From contig JAFVUB010000005.1 in assembly GCA_017502915.1 (NCBI GenBank), positions 1-59,766 on the forward strand: a DNA stretch of 59,766 nucleotides, read 5' to 3'. A model generated the notes under the pieces. That model made no database searches and had not been told where the DNA came from. It saw only the letters and a program-made list of their open reading frames with translations. This document shows, in pieces, positions 31,818 through 43,569 of the stretch. The DNA comes from Clostridia bacterium. Its GTDB lineage: Bacteria > Bacillota > Clostridia > Oscillospirales > CAG-272. A program made the position numbers and the translations under genes. Every line of letters starts with the position of its first letter. Position 1 is the stretch's first letter.

Positions 31818-32825
31818 CTATTCCTTGTTTTGCGATTTCTTGGATAGCGGGTTGCGCTCCATCGCCTCTCGCATACTGTTGTCCGAGACGTGGGTGTATA
31901 TCTGTGTGGTGTTGAGCTGCTCGTGACCGAGAATATCCTTGAGCACGCGGACGTCGACTTCACCGGTCTGGTACATCAATGTCGCGGCGGTGTGACGTAG
32001 CTTGTGCACCGACAGGTGGCGCGCGCCGTAGCCTGCCATGTCGAGATATTTGTAGACCATCCACTGAACTCCCTGAACCGTCATTCGAGAGCAGCGTGCC
32101 GAGAGAAACAGGGCCGGGTCGGTGACGGTTTTGTATCTCTCTCCGTGACGAACGGTCAGATACTCGGCAAGAGACGTGCGGCAAGCCTCGTTGAGATAGA
32201 TCATACGCTCCTTCGAGCCCTTACCGACAACGCGTAACGACGTCATCTCAGGGTGAAGATCGCGCAAATTGATACCGACCAGCTCCGAAACTCGCATGCC
32301 GCAGTTGAGAAATAGCGTTACGATAGCGTAATCTCGAACCACGTTTCGCGATTCGGCGTCGTTTCGTACCGTTTCGAGCAGATGCAGGCTTTCCTCAAGT
32401 GTCAAGAACTTCGGCAGAGTTTTTTGCGCCTTGGGGCTTTCAATGTCGATGGCGGGGTTTGCCTCCAGCAGATGGCGTTTGACGGTCAGATACTTAAAAA
32501 AAGCCTTTATTGCCGAGAGCTTGCGCGCCTTGGCACAGCGAAGATTTTTGCGAACGTCTCCCGTATAGAGAAGAAATCCGTAGATATCCTCAGGGCTTAT
32601 CTGCTTAAAGAAATCAATATCGCACACCTTTATATCTATTGACAAAAACTCCTCCGAGTCAGGAAGTATTCCGTTTCTCACGGCGAGGAGATATCTCAAA
32701 AAGGTTCGCAGATCGAGAAGGTATTCGTTGACCGTTTTGGGAGAGCAGCCCTGGATTGCCGACTTGTAGCCCGCAAATTCGCGAAGCAGCGGCGGAAAGT
32801 CATTAAGCTCGACCTTATACGGCAT
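31818..32825 (-). CDS. Tyrosine recombinase, XerC/XerD-like
   Basis: 335 residues. All catalytic residues are in place: Arg in GMRVSEL, Lys in GKGSKER, HKLRHT, the HEQLNTT region His and the final Tyr in QIYTHVS. An N-terminal SAM-like core-binding domain covers about 1-130. Size and single-gene setting fit chromosome-dimer resolution rather than a phage integrase, and no att repeats or other phage genes are near. It shares the transcript with the MutS-like gene (9-base gap). Confidence 0.9.
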   Translation of the reverse strand: MPYKVELNDFPPLLREFAGYKSAIQGCSPKTVNEYLLDLRTFLRYLLAVRNGILPDSEEFLSIDIKVCDIDFFKQISPEDIYGFLLYTGDVRKNLRCAKARKLSAIKAFFKYLTVKRHLLEANPAIDIESPKAQKTLPKFLTLEESLHLLETVRNDAESRNVVRDYAIVTLFLNCGMRVSELVGINLRDLHPEMTSLRVVGKGSKERMIYLNEACRTSLAEYLTVRHGERYKTVTDPALFLSARCSRMTVQGVQWMVYKYLDMAGYGARHLSVHKLRHTAATLMYQTGEVDVRVLKDILGHEQLNTTQIYTHVSDNSMREAMERNPLSKKSQNKE

Positions 32826-32936
32826 TTTTACCTCCGTTTTTAACCCGATAAATAAACGAGAAAAGAGTAATTTTTTAACGTTTATTCATTAAGTGTAAAT
32901 TTTTGTGTAAATTGTAGAAATATTCACTATTTTTAT

Positions 32937-32965
32937 ATTATAATATAAAAAAATGCGAATGTCAA
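32937..32965 (-). promoter_or_regulatory. Promoter of the recombinase operon
   Basis: Minus strand TTGACA (32965-32960), 17 bp, TATAAT (32942-32937), within the palindrome TATATTATAATATA, which could also serve as a -10 for the divergent gene at 33026. Confidence 0.88.
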
Positions 32966-33025
32966 TAAGCACCTTGTGAAAGATGCTCGACGGATATGTT
33001 AAAAATAAGTTTTGTGGAGTTTCGT

Positions 33026-33661
33026 ATGAAGGAATTTTTTAGCAGGTATTCTTATAGAATGGTGAAAATGTTCGTAACGCAGGCGGCGATCGGTCTTTTC
33101 GGAGCCGTTCTGGCTTTTGCCGTCAGCGGAGCAGGAGATACGGTTTTGGCACTGACCGGAGCGTTTGCCTCGCTGTTTTATCTGTTCATGATATATACGA
33201 GCGCTTGGGAGATCGGAGCTGCCGATCGCATTTCTATCGATTCGGGAAAGCTGAAGCGCCGCCCGTGGATCGGATTTATCATCTCGTTGGTGGCAAATAT
33301 ACCCAACCTTATAGTTGCAACTGTATACGGCGTTTGCTGGGCGATCTCACACGGAGCTGAGGGCGTTGCAACCAACATAGCCGCTATGATGCGCGTTGTG
33401 ACTCTCTTTATTGAGGGAATGTACTACGGTCTTATGGCGGCGATCTCGATCGGCACGAGAGTCGATCTTAACGGAAACGTCGTTCCCATGGAGCTCTTTA
33501 ATTATTGGTGGGCGTATTTCGTTATCGTTATTCCCGCGATCGTCGTTTGCGGCGTTGCATATTGGTTGGGAACAAAAAATGCCAAGCTGACGACCCTTAT
33601 GGATCCTGTTTATCCCGAGAGTGACCGCGATCGCAAGGTCAAAAAAGAGAAAACAAAGTAA
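33026..33661 (+). CDS. Membrane protein, unknown function (211 aa)
   Basis: Four to five hydrophobic segments (about 16-35, 42-60, 87-108, 123-145 and 163-184) and a basic cytoplasmic end (KVKKEKTK). An invariant RRPWIGFIISL and NYWWAYF are visible but I do not recognise the family. GTGGAG precedes ATG 33026. It is transcribed alone between the divergent recombinase promoter and the ftsH terminator. Confidence 0.7.
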   Translation: MKEFFSRYSYRMVKMFVTQAAIGLFGAVLAFAVSGAGDTVLALTGAFASLFYLFMIYTSAWEIGAADRISIDSGKLKRRPWIGFIISLVANIPNLIVATVYGVCWAISHGAEGVATNIAAMMRVVTLFIEGMYYGLMAAISIGTRVDLNGNVVPMELFNYWWAYFVIVIPAIVVCGVAYWLGTKNAKLTTLMDPVYPESDRDRKVKKEKTK

Positions 33662-33670
33662 TATAAAACA

Positions 33671-33710
33671 ATACCGGCAGACGGTTTTACCCGTCTGCCG
33701 GTGCTTTTTT
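33671..33710 (+). terminator. Terminator of the 211-residue membrane protein gene
   Basis: Twelve-bp stem (33673-33684 with 33691-33702), then GCTTTTTT. It could also help stop the minus-strand ftsH transcript, but the T-run on that strand is poor. Confidence 0.85.
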
Positions 33711-33720
33711 ATTCAGAATA

Positions 33721-35760
<2,040 letters not shown>

Positions 35761-35825
35761 GGGTTTCCTTTCTTGAGGACGCTCCGCGACGGATGTCGAA
35801 CGGTTTGTCGTTTGGTTTTATTCGG

Positions 35826-36383
35826 TCAGTTAGAGTAAACCTCTCGCTTCAGCACACCGACGTAGGGGAGGTTACGGAATTTTTCGTCATAGTCAAGTCC
35901 GAAGCCGACGACAAACTCGTCGGGAATATCAAGACCTATGTAATTGGGGGTAAACTCGACCTCGCGACGGGACGGCTTATCAAGCATGGTTGCGGTGCGA
36001 ACGCTGTGCGCTCCCTTGAGTTCGAGATATTTTACGAGGTAGGAGAGGGTCTTTCCGCTATCGATGATATCCTCAACTATTACGATATCAAGCTCCGACA
36101 TATCGGGGCGTGCGAGGTCGAGCAGAATATTCAGCCTTCCCGCGCTGACGGTTCCGGAGCCGTAGGACGAGACCTTCATAAAGTCTATCTCAAGCGGTAC
36201 GGTTATTTTCTTCATAAGCTCCCCCATAAAGACGACCGAGCCCTTGAGAATACAGAGCAGCAGCAGCTTTTTGTCAGAGCCGGCATAATCGCGGTCGATC
36301 TCGGCGGCAATACGGGTCACGATCTCGTCGATCTCTTTTTCACTTACTAAGGTATAAGCGATATCGTTGTTAATAGTGTCCAT
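35826..36383 (-). CDS. hpt: Hypoxanthine phosphoribosyltransferase
   Basis: 185 residues, a purine salvage enzyme. The PRPP loop VIVEDIIDSGKTLSYLVKYLE is clear at about 94-113, with the flexible SSYGSGTVSAG loop before it and the substrate-recognition segment LDKPSRREVEF after. The order tilS-hpt-ftsH is the classic Bacillota arrangement. It is separated from ftsH by 65 bases and from tilS by 17. Confidence 0.95.
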   Translation of the reverse strand: MDTINNDIAYTLVSEKEIDEIVTRIAAEIDRDYAGSDKKLLLLCILKGSVVFMGELMKKITVPLEIDFMKVSSYGSGTVSAGRLNILLDLARPDMSELDIVIVEDIIDSGKTLSYLVKYLELKGAHSVRTATMLDKPSRREVEFTPNYIGLDIPDEFVVGFGLDYDEKFRNLPYVGVLKREVYSN

Positions 36384-36400
36384 CTCTTTTATTCTATCCT

Positions 36401-37714
36401 TTATATTAGAGTTATATAGATTTTGCTTTCTGAATTTTTTGCGGCAACGCCGTCGCGCAGTCCGATATACGGAACGTAAAGTATTCCGCCTTCATCGCAT
36501 ATGATGGGAAGGGACTCGCGAAGACCGAGCGTAAGCTTTTTTTCGTTCATAAGCTTTTTGACACTTCGGCGGTGTCCTCGCAAAACGATGGTATCTCCCT
36601 CACGGCGGGAACGAGCGATCAGCTTGCCGACGATCTTATCGGCGGCGACAGACACCCTTGCTCGGCAACTGTCAAGAGCTGCACCGTCTGAGGTAACGTA
36701 AAGTAAATGTCGATCGGCAATGAGGTTCTCTCCTGCGCGAAGCGTTATTTCGTAGGGAGGGCACGGAAGGTCTTCACCGAACAAAGTCAGAGCACCGTTT
36801 TCTATGATTGCCGTTTTACCCTCGGGCAACGAAAGCCTTGAGTGTGGAACGGCTTTGCGGCAGAGCTGCATCAATGCCTCTATATGCACCTTTTCAAGCT
36901 CTCCTCCGAAAAGCGTGAAGAGCGCTCTTGCACATATCGGTGCGGGCGATGAGTTAAAGCGCTCAAGAGAAATACAACCGTCCTTCACCAGATCGTCTGC
37001 AAGAGAGGAGAGTAGTGCATCATCCTCGCGGCAAAGCCTTGACAGTCGGGTCGCGTTCGCAACGGCAGAGCCGTTTATCTCCTTGAGGATCGGAACGACC
37101 TCAAGACGCAAGCGGTTGCGGGTACAGTCGGCAACGGAGTTAGTCGAATCGGTGACAAACGCCACCTCGTTTTTTTGACAGTAATCAAGGATATCGTCCT
37201 TTGATGCCGCGAGGATAGGGCGGATCAAGGTGCCGGATCGCGTTTTTCGAGTGGGCGGAATGCCGCACATTCCGTGAAGTCCCGAGCCGCGAACGAGAGA
37301 CATAAGCAGGGTCTCAAGATTATCGTCGGCGTTGTGAGCCGTGGCGAGCAGCGGTATATTAAGCTTTTGCATAAGCTCGTCAAAAAATTCGTACCGCACT
37401 TTGCGAGCGCAAAGCTCAAGCGACTCTCCCGTCTCTTTGGAAAGAGCAGGGATATCTGCCGTTTTCACGAATATCTGAACCCCGTAATCATGGGCAACCT
37501 TTACGCAAAAATCGCGGTCGCGCTCGTGCTCGCTCTCTCTGATAAGATGGTCGACGTGCGCTGCGTATATCGGTGTGCCGTTTTCTTTGCCGTACTCAAC
37601 GAGCATACGAAGCAGAGCTGCCGAGTCGGCGCCCCCCGAAAAGGCAACGAGGATCGGCGTGCTTTCAGGCAGCCCGGAAAGCTCGTGAGGTGGGATGAAG
37701 CCTTTTAGGGTCAT
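36401..37714 (-). CDS. tilS: tRNA(Ile)-lysidine synthase TilS
   Basis: 437 residues. The N-type ATP pyrophosphatase domain has AFSGGADSAALLRML at about 29-43 (SGGxDS loop) and the HNADDNLETLLM segment; the C-terminal TilS domain carries GHRRSVKKLMNEKKL at about 390-404. The enzyme converts the CAU anticodon wobble C of a tRNA-Ile to lysidine. It overlaps dnaB by ATGA at 37711-37714. Confidence 0.95.
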   Translation of the reverse strand: MTLKGFIPPHELSGLPESTPILVAFSGGADSAALLRMLVEYGKENGTPIYAAHVDHLIRESEHERDRDFCVKVAHDYGVQIFVKTADIPALSKETGESLELCARKVRYEFFDELMQKLNIPLLATAHNADDNLETLLMSLVRGSGLHGMCGIPPTRKTRSGTLIRPILAASKDDILDYCQKNEVAFVTDSTNSVADCTRNRLRLEVVPILKEINGSAVANATRLSRLCREDDALLSSLADDLVKDGCISLERFNSSPAPICARALFTLFGGELEKVHIEALMQLCRKAVPHSRLSLPEGKTAIIENGALTLFGEDLPCPPYEITLRAGENLIADRHLLYVTSDGAALDSCRARVSVAADKIVGKLIARSRREGDTIVLRGHRRSVKKLMNEKKLTLGLRESLPIICDEGGILYVPYIGLRDGVAAKNSESKIYITLI

Positions 37715-39084
37715 GGCATCGGTGAGCGGTTGGGATCGTTGTCGTCAACGATGGTGCGGAACTTGGTGTACTGCGGCAACCAGCCGAGCTTGACGGTACC
37801 AAGGCTTCCGTGGCGGTTCTTGGCAACCGAGACCTCGCAGATCTTGGTGTCCGAGTTCTGCAGCTCCTCGTTATAGTAATCCTCGCGGTAGAGGAACATT
37901 ACCATATCGGCGTCCTGCTCGATAGATCCCGAGTCTCGAAGGTCTGAAAGCATGGGCTTCTGACCGCCTTGTCTTCCCTCGGGCTTACGCGAGAGCTGGG
38001 CGCAGCACAGTATCGGAACTCCGAAGTCCTTTGCCAGCAGCTTGAGGTTACGCGAGATCTCGCCAACCTCCTGAACTCGGTTGTCGGTATTCTTTTCGCC
38101 GCGCATAAGCTGGAGATAGTCTATAACTACGAGACCGATCTCTTTTTTCTTATTCTGCTCGCGGCGCAGCTTGGCGCGCATACTTGTAACGGTCGCCTCG
38201 GACGAGCTGTCTATAACTATATCACAGCCGACGAGCTTTGACGATGCAACGCCGATCTTCTTCCAGTCGTCTTTGGAAAGCTCACCCGTGCGAAGACGGT
38301 AGCTGTCCACCATCGCCTCGGTCGAGAGCATACGCGAAACAAGCTCCTCGTCCGACATTTCGAGTGAGAAGATGCAGACCTCCTTGCCGGTGTTCGACGC
38401 GACGTTTGCGGCAATGTTGAGCGCAAAGCTGGTCTTACCCATACCGGGACGGGCGCCGATCAGTATCAGCTCGGACTTACCCATACCGGCAAGCATTCCG
38501 TCAAGAGCCGAATATCCCGTCATAACTCCGCGGAAGGCGTTGCGGTCACGAACGAGGGCAGAGAGGTTGTCAAACACGTTGTGCATGACGTCCTTTATGT
38601 GTCTGAACCCGCGGACGTCGCGTCCCTGAGCGATCTGATAGATGCGGCTCTGCGCCGAATCGAGAATATCGTTGACCGGATCGTGCTCCGAATAGGCGTC
38701 CTCGGTGATCTGACCCGTTACCTCGATCAGCTGGCGCAAAAGGCTTTTTTCTTTTATTATACGCGCGTAGTCGTTGACGTTCATCGCGTTCGGAACTATC
38801 TCGCTGAGCGTGAAGATATAGTCCTGACTGCGCTGCTTGTCGTAAACTCCGTCGCGCACGAGAGCGTCGGTCAGAGTGACCGGGTCTATCTCGTGATTTT
38901 CGTTGAACAGCCGCTTCATGGCGGCATATATCTGCGCGTGGTCTGTGAGATAGAAATCGTCCTCGTTAACGACTCCCGCAATCTCGCTGAGCGACTGGGG
39001 ATCGACGAGTATACAACCGAGCAGCGATTGCTCGGCTATGACCGATGACGGCAGCTTTCTTGCCAATTCTTCCTGAATCGCCAT
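37711..39084 (-). CDS. dnaB: Replicative DNA helicase DnaB
   Basis: 457 residues (DnaC of Bacillus naming). The N-terminal primase-binding helical domain and the RecA-fold C-terminal domain are present; Walker A is GARPGMGKTSFALNIA at about 208-223, followed by IFSLEMS, Walker B VIDYLQLM and the QLSRKPE sensor. It is located between rplI and tilS in a conserved operon, overlapping tilS by 4 bases and separated from rplI by 1 base. Confidence 0.97.
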   Translation of the reverse strand: MAIQEELARKLPSSVIAEQSLLGCILVDPQSLSEIAGVVNEDDFYLTDHAQIYAAMKRLFNENHEIDPVTLTDALVRDGVYDKQRSQDYIFTLSEIVPNAMNVNDYARIIKEKSLLRQLIEVTGQITEDAYSEHDPVNDILDSAQSRIYQIAQGRDVRGFRHIKDVMHNVFDNLSALVRDRNAFRGVMTGYSALDGMLAGMGKSELILIGARPGMGKTSFALNIAANVASNTGKEVCIFSLEMSDEELVSRMLSTEAMVDSYRLRTGELSKDDWKKIGVASSKLVGCDIVIDSSSEATVTSMRAKLRREQNKKKEIGLVVIDYLQLMRGEKNTDNRVQEVGEISRNLKLLAKDFGVPILCCAQLSRKPEGRQGGQKPMLSDLRDSGSIEQDADMVMFLYREDYYNEELQNSDTKICEVSVAKNRHGSLGTVKLGWLPQYTKFRTIVDDNDPNRSPMP

Positions 39085-39085
39085 A

Positions 39086-39532
39086 TTACTTGTCCAAAAC
39101 CGAAACGGTGACCTTGGCGGTGATCTCGGTATAGAGTTTCAGCTCGAGAATATAGGTGCCGTGTGCCTTTATGGGGTCGTTCAGCGTGAGCTTGCGGCGG
39201 TCAACAGAGATACCGTGCTGCGCCTGAAGAGCCTCGGCTATATCCTTCGTCGTGACCGAGCCGTAAAGACGTCCGTCGGCTCCCCCCTGAGCCTTGATCT
39301 TGACCACGATGTTCTTGAGCTTTTCGGCAAGAGCGTTTGCCTCTGCCTTTTCGACCTCGATCTTATGCTGCCTCGAGGACTCGCGGTTCTTTATTTCATT
39401 GAGCATTTTGGCGTCTGCGGGAACTGCAAGGCCCTTGGGCAGCAGGAAGTTGCGGGCGTATCCGTCAGACACGTCCTTGACCTGGTCCTTTTTTCCCTGA
39501 CCCTTAACGTCGGTAAGAAATACTACTCTCAT
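39086..39532 (-). CDS. rplI: Ribosomal protein bL9
   Basis: 148 residues. The N-terminal domain with the signature [13 protein letters not shown] (24-36) binds 23S rRNA, followed by the long connecting helix ([19 protein letters not shown]) and the C-terminal domain. AAGGAG precedes the ATG. It lies between gdpP and dnaB, the usual order. Confidence 0.97.
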   Translation of the reverse strand: MRVVFLTDVKGQGKKDQVKDVSDGYARNFLLPKGLAVPADAKMLNEIKNRESSRQHKIEVEKAEANALAEKLKNIVVKIKAQGGADGRLYGSVTTKDIAEALQAQHGISVDRRKLTLNDPIKAHGTYILELKLYTEITAKVTVSVLDK

Positions 39533-39556
39533 GATTTTATAACTCCTTGGATCGTT

Positions 39557-41614
39557 TTATTCTTTGTTGTTGTCAAGATATTCGTCGATAGCCGACTTGA
39601 GACGCTCTGCGGCCTCGTACAGCGTCGTTCCCGAGAACTGCGCGCCTGCCGAGTCGAAGTGACCGCCGCCGCCCAGCTTTTCAAGAATGAGCTGAACGTT
39701 TATCTTTCCGTTCGATCTTGCCGATACGTTGACCGAGCCGCCAACGTCAACGAGGGCAAACGACGCGTCGATACCGCGAACGGAGAGCAGCTTATCGGCT
39801 GCCTTTGCCGCGGCAACTCTGTCTGCAGAGGAGGCAGTGCCCTCGCTCTTGGTGATGGCTATGCGGTTTTTATAGGTTACGACGTCGCCGCCGAACTTTG
39901 CCTCGGCGAGATAGTCTGCGAAATTTGAATCGAAGAAGGTTCGGGCGACCTCGCTGTTGCCTCCCTCTCCGCGAAGGAAGAGAGCAGCTCCGAAGGTTCG
40001 CGTTCCCGTCGTTCTTGTGAAGTTCTTGGTGTCCACCATGATTCCCGAAAGCATTACGTTAGCCTCTTCCTTTTGCAGAGTTCCGGTGGGGACGCACTGC
40101 TCGATGATCTCGGCAACCAGCTCGCAGGACGAGGAGGCGGCGGGGTCTATATAGGGAGGAGAGACGACCGCTTCGGGCATTTCTCCGACCTGACGGTGGT
40201 GGTCTATGACGTATATGGTCTTAGCGTTCTCGGCAACCTCCGGGGCTTCGAGAATACTGAAGTTGTTTGCGTCGACTATGATAAGCAGTGTCGAGGGTGT
40301 CATCAGATCGAGGGCGCGGGCGCCGTCGATGAAGATGTGCTCGTAATCGGCAAGGCCGCGAAGTCTTTCGGTAGACACTATGAAGTTCTCGTTGCTTTGA
40401 TCGGCAACTATACGGCATTCAACTCCGCAGTGCATTGCAAGTCGTGCGATGCCGACGCAGGCACCGATCGAGTCGAAGTCCGGATTTCTGTGCCCCATAA
40501 CGATGACTCGACTTGCGGCGGTTATCAGCGAGCAGAGCTGACCGGCTATAACTCGGGCGCGAACGCGGGTGCGAGTCTGTATATTTTTGGTTCGTCCGCC
40601 GAAGTATTCTATTCCGTTTTCGGTCTTGAGCGTGACCTGATCTCCGCCTCGCTGAAGCGCGAGGTCGAGGGCTGACAGCGCGTTGCGCTCGATATCGACC
40701 AGATTGAATATCTCGCTGCTTACCGGTGCTGCTGAGATACCCATCGAAACTGTGACGGGAGTGTTGTTGTCGTCATCGGTCAGGTGTATACAGCGTATGC
40801 GGTCAAGTATCGAGAACTTATCTTTTATGCATTCGTTGAGCTTTTCTCTCGTGAAGATAAGGACGTAGCGATCACGTCCGTATTCACGAAGAACGCCGTC
40901 AAGGCTTTCTGCCCAGCCCTTGAGGACCGATTCTATCTCGCCGGTCGCCTGACGGTAGCTGACTCTGACGTACTGCGTCAGTTCCTCGAGGTTGTCGACA
41001 ACGATGTAAGCAAGAACCGGAAGGGTGCGCTCCATTTTGTCGCGGGTCTCGGTCAGATCGGTGTTGTCGTTGAAGACGGTAAGATAAAGCTCGCGGACGT
41101 CGTCGCGGTTCTTAACGGGAGTGCGTACCTTAAAGCAGGTAATAACGTAGCTGCGGTCCCCGATAACGCTGACAGTTCCGCCCTCGGCAGTCGCTGTCAC
41201 AAGCTTTTCCTCGGTGGTGTCGCAGATGCCGTACATGCTCGTTCCGATTGCCGAGTCTCCAAGCAAGAAGGTTTCGGCGGCGGAGTTGTTGTACCAGACC
41301 AGCTTTCCGTTGCCGTCGCTCAAAAGCATTGGGGTTCCCACCTGCGCGATAAGATCGCGAATGGCGTTCGTGTTTGCGCTCAGACTTTTCTCGGCGCTGT
41401 CGCGCAGCTTGTGATAACGGTATACCGAGACCGAAAGTATCGAGACTGCGGCAACGTATACCGCAAGCAGTATAAGTCCGGTCAGCGACGGATCGGCTTC
41501 GGTAAAATTGCAAATGAAGATATGGGTGGCAAAGCAGATGACACCGAAGGCTATCGACCAAACGAGGGTTGTATAGTCGGTGAACTGCGGCGCGTTTTTC
41601 TTGTTGTTTTGCAT
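39557..41614 (-). CDS. gdpP: Cyclic-di-AMP phosphodiesterase, GdpP type
   Basis: 685 residues. Two membrane helices (about 15-36 and 44-66), a PAS domain (82-180), a degenerate GGDEF domain (195-325, with no GGDEF motif) and a DHH/DHHA1 phosphodiesterase domain. The metal site is visible in GHRNPDFDSIG (374-384) and VIDHHR (469-474), and GGGHFDSAG in DHHA1. It hydrolyses the second messenger c-di-AMP and so controls osmotic and cell-wall balance. GGAGG lies before the ATG. Neighbours yybS and rplI are typical. Confidence 0.95.
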   Translation of the reverse strand: MQNNKKNAPQFTDYTTLVWSIAFGVICFATHIFICNFTEADPSLTGLILLAVYVAAVSILSVSVYRYHKLRDSAEKSLSANTNAIRDLIAQVGTPMLLSDGNGKLVWYNNSAAETFLLGDSAIGTSMYGICDTTEEKLVTATAEGGTVSVIGDRSYVITCFKVRTPVKNRDDVRELYLTVFNDNTDLTETRDKMERTLPVLAYIVVDNLEELTQYVRVSYRQATGEIESVLKGWAESLDGVLREYGRDRYVLIFTREKLNECIKDKFSILDRIRCIHLTDDDNNTPVTVSMGISAAPVSSEIFNLVDIERNALSALDLALQRGGDQVTLKTENGIEYFGGRTKNIQTRTRVRARVIAGQLCSLITAASRVIVMGHRNPDFDSIGACVGIARLAMHCGVECRIVADQSNENFIVSTERLRGLADYEHIFIDGARALDLMTPSTLLIIVDANNFSILEAPEVAENAKTIYVIDHHRQVGEMPEAVVSPPYIDPAASSSCELVAEIIEQCVPTGTLQKEEANVMLSGIMVDTKNFTRTTGTRTFGAALFLRGEGGNSEVARTFFDSNFADYLAEAKFGGDVVTYKNRIAITKSEGTASSADRVAAAKAADKLLSVRGIDASFALVDVGGSVNVSARSNGKINVQLILEKLGGGGHFDSAGAQFSGTTLYEAAERLKSAIDEYLDNNKE

Positions 41615-41646
41615 CTGTTACCTCCGAGTGATGTTGGATTTGCCGG

Positions 41647-42798
41647 TCAGTTTATGTGGCGACGGGCGGAAAGCACCGAGCTGCAGCCCATAAAGGCGGT
41701 CAATGCGAGTGCCAGACCGGGGGAAAAGAATATCAGTATCGCAATGAAGACTATTCTCATGGTATGACGCCTACCGTCACCGCCCTTGCCAAACGCGACG
41801 AGTATACCGGTCAGCACGAGGCCGGGCATAAGTATCATATACAAGTTTTCCGTGACTATTGAGAAGGTGGTCGCATCCGAGAAGGAGCAGAAAAAGGTCA
41901 CGAGGTATGCCGCGACGAAGAGTAGCGCCGACGTCCGGCTCATCACGAACGAAATGGTGGTGGGAGTGAGATAGGATTTTTGCCCGGTTCTGGCGAAGAG
42001 CGAGACGTTCAGCTGGTAGGCCACAAAGGAAAATCCGTTCAGTATGAATACCACAGCCGAAGGAACCAGAGCAAACAGCGACAGCGAGTAGAGCTCGGCG
42101 TCTGCTGCGCTTATGGCGAGAGACGAGACGTCAATGCCCAGGGCGGCGTACTGTGCGGCGAGCGCGGCGTACTGATCGGTAAAATACGAGGTGATCGCCT
42201 TCAAGAGTCCGTCTGACGTGTTTTTGACCAGCTCAAAGGAAAAATATCCGTTTGCAACGGTAAGATATACGATGCCTGCTACGGCTCCGGTGGCGGCAAG
42301 AGCTATTGACGTACGGCAGATCAGAGCAACGCGCCCGACCTTGCCAGAAAAGCCCGATGCCAGAACGTATGCGGCAGGGAAGAATACGAGCGACCACAGC
42401 GCGGCGATCGGTCTGCCGTCCAAAATAAGGGCGACAAGATAGGAGACGGGTACGACTCCGAGAAGCAGCGGCGAGCGCGTGGTGCGGAGCAGAAAGGCGC
42501 CGAGCCCGATAACGATCACGGGCGAGCATATAAGTGCCGGATATATAAAGCTGCCGCCGGTATATAACCAAGCGAGAGACACGGGGATCGCCGTGAGAAG
42601 AATACAAAAGACGGATCTTGAGAAGACTATGACCGTGAACGCCGTCAGGGCCACCACAAAAAGAGCAAAGCCCTCGGAGTTAAGACCCGAGCCGGGGTAC
42701 GCCGCGGCAAGAATAAGTGCCGTCATCATAATGGCGAAAGGTACAGGCCTCAATGCCTTAGTGCTATTTTTCGCATCGCGATCGAAAATACGCTCCAT
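41647..42798 (-). CDS. YybS family (DUF2232) membrane protein
   Basis: 383 residues, highly hydrophobic, about eight to nine transmembrane segments (for example near 20-42, 50-70, 90-130, 150-168 and 215-240). The position directly upstream of gdpP-rplI matches YybS/DUF2232, a membrane family of unknown function. AAAGGAG precedes ATG 42798; a longer frame would start inside the promoter. It is the first gene of the long minus-strand operon that runs to ftsH. Confidence 0.85.
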   Translation of the reverse strand: MERIFDRDAKNSTKALRPVPFAIMMTALILAAAYPGSGLNSEGFALFVVALTAFTVIVFSRSVFCILLTAIPVSLAWLYTGGSFIYPALICSPVIVIGLGAFLLRTTRSPLLLGVVPVSYLVALILDGRPIAALWSLVFFPAAYVLASGFSGKVGRVALICRTSIALAATGAVAGIVYLTVANGYFSFELVKNTSDGLLKAITSYFTDQYAALAAQYAALGIDVSSLAISAADAELYSLSLFALVPSAVVFILNGFSFVAYQLNVSLFARTGQKSYLTPTTISFVMSRTSALLFVAAYLVTFFCSFSDATTFSIVTENLYMILMPGLVLTGILVAFGKGGDGRRHTMRIVFIAILIFFSPGLALALTAFMGCSSVLSARRHIN

Positions 42799-42852
42799 AA
42801 CTGCCGCTCCTTTCCCACAAGCTCGAAACAATAAATATCTCTGCATTTTAAT

Positions 42853-42881
42853 ATTATAGCATATATACACGCGTTTGTAAA
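42853..42881 (-). promoter_or_regulatory. Promoter of the yybS-gdpP-rplI-dnaB-tilS-hpt-ftsH operon
   Basis: Minus strand TTTACA (42881-42876), 17 bp, TATAAT (42858-42853). Confidence 0.85.
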
Positions 42882-42965
42882 CACCGAAAATGAAGGTTGT
42901 GTGGTTTTTTGGAGTCGTCTTTGAGAAAAAGATGAGAAAAGTTCGAAAAAATATCGAAAAACCTA

Positions 42966-42994
42966 TTGCAAAACGGGGAAAAGTGTGTTATAAT
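42966..42994 (+). promoter_or_regulatory. Promoter of the rimP-nusA-infB operon
   Basis: TTGCAA (42966-42971), 17 bp, TATAAT (42989-42994). Confidence 0.85.
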
Positions 42995-43017
42995 CCAAGA
43001 GTAAGCAAAGAGACGAT

Positions 43018-43055
43018 GAGAGTGGGCGCCAGTCCACTCTCAAGTTTTTAATTAA
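43018..43055 (+). promoter_or_regulatory. Leader hairpin with T-run before rimP, possible attenuator
   Basis: GAGAGTGG (43018-43025) pairs with CCACTCTC (43034-43041) across an 8-base loop, followed by AAGTTTTTAATT. It sits between promoter and rimP start and looks like an intrinsic terminator, so it may serve as a conditional attenuator in a nusA operon (inference). Confidence 0.6.
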
Positions 43056-43071
43056 ATTTTTGGAGATCGTT

Positions 43072-43533
43072 ATGACGAAAAACATTGCCACGATTGTCAA
43101 GGAGCTGATAGCCTCAACGGTCACGGAGCTTGGATATATTCTCTGGGACGTTGAGTTCGTGCGAGAGGGAGCTGCAAATATTTTGCGAGTGACCATCGAC
43201 ACCGAGAACGGTATCTGTATCGAGGATTGCGAAAAGGTTCACCGTGCGATCGATCCGTTGCTTGATGAAACAGATCCGATCCAGCAGGCATATAATCTTG
43301 AAGTGAGCTCACCGGGGCTTGGTCGTTCCATCAAGAACGCCGAGCAGGCTGAGTACTGTATAGGGCAGCCGGTCGGGGCAAAGCTTTACGCGCCTGACGA
43401 GGCGGGACGCCGCGCACTTAACGGCACGCTCAAGTCCTACCGAGACGGAAATCTCACGATAGAAACGGCAGACGGTGACGCCGTCGTCGAGCTGAAAAAG
43501 GTTGCAAAGCTTTGGGTTTGCGACGACGAATGA
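43072..43533 (+). CDS. rimP: Ribosome maturation factor RimP
   Basis: 153 residues, cytosolic factor for 30S subunit maturation. The signature VEFVREGAANILRVTID, then IDPLLDETDPIQQAYNLEVSSPGLGR (split over the two domains) is clear. ATG 43072 is chosen with GGAG just upstream; an in-frame TTG at 43060 lies inside this site. It is the first gene of the nusA operon, following a hairpin leader. Confidence 0.94.
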   Translation: MTKNIATIVKELIASTVTELGYILWDVEFVREGAANILRVTIDTENGICIEDCEKVHRAIDPLLDETDPIQQAYNLEVSSPGLGRSIKNAEQAEYCIGQPVGAKLYAPDEAGRRALNGTLKSYRDGNLTIETADGDAVVELKKVAKLWVCDDE

Positions 43534-43569
43534 AACGAACAGATATAGTTTTGAAAGGAAGATCCCGAA

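Noticed and set aside
31818..32825. Phage or island integrase
   Set aside because: No att duplication, tRNA or phage genes near it. It is embedded in a chromosomal operon and looks like a Xer-type enzyme.
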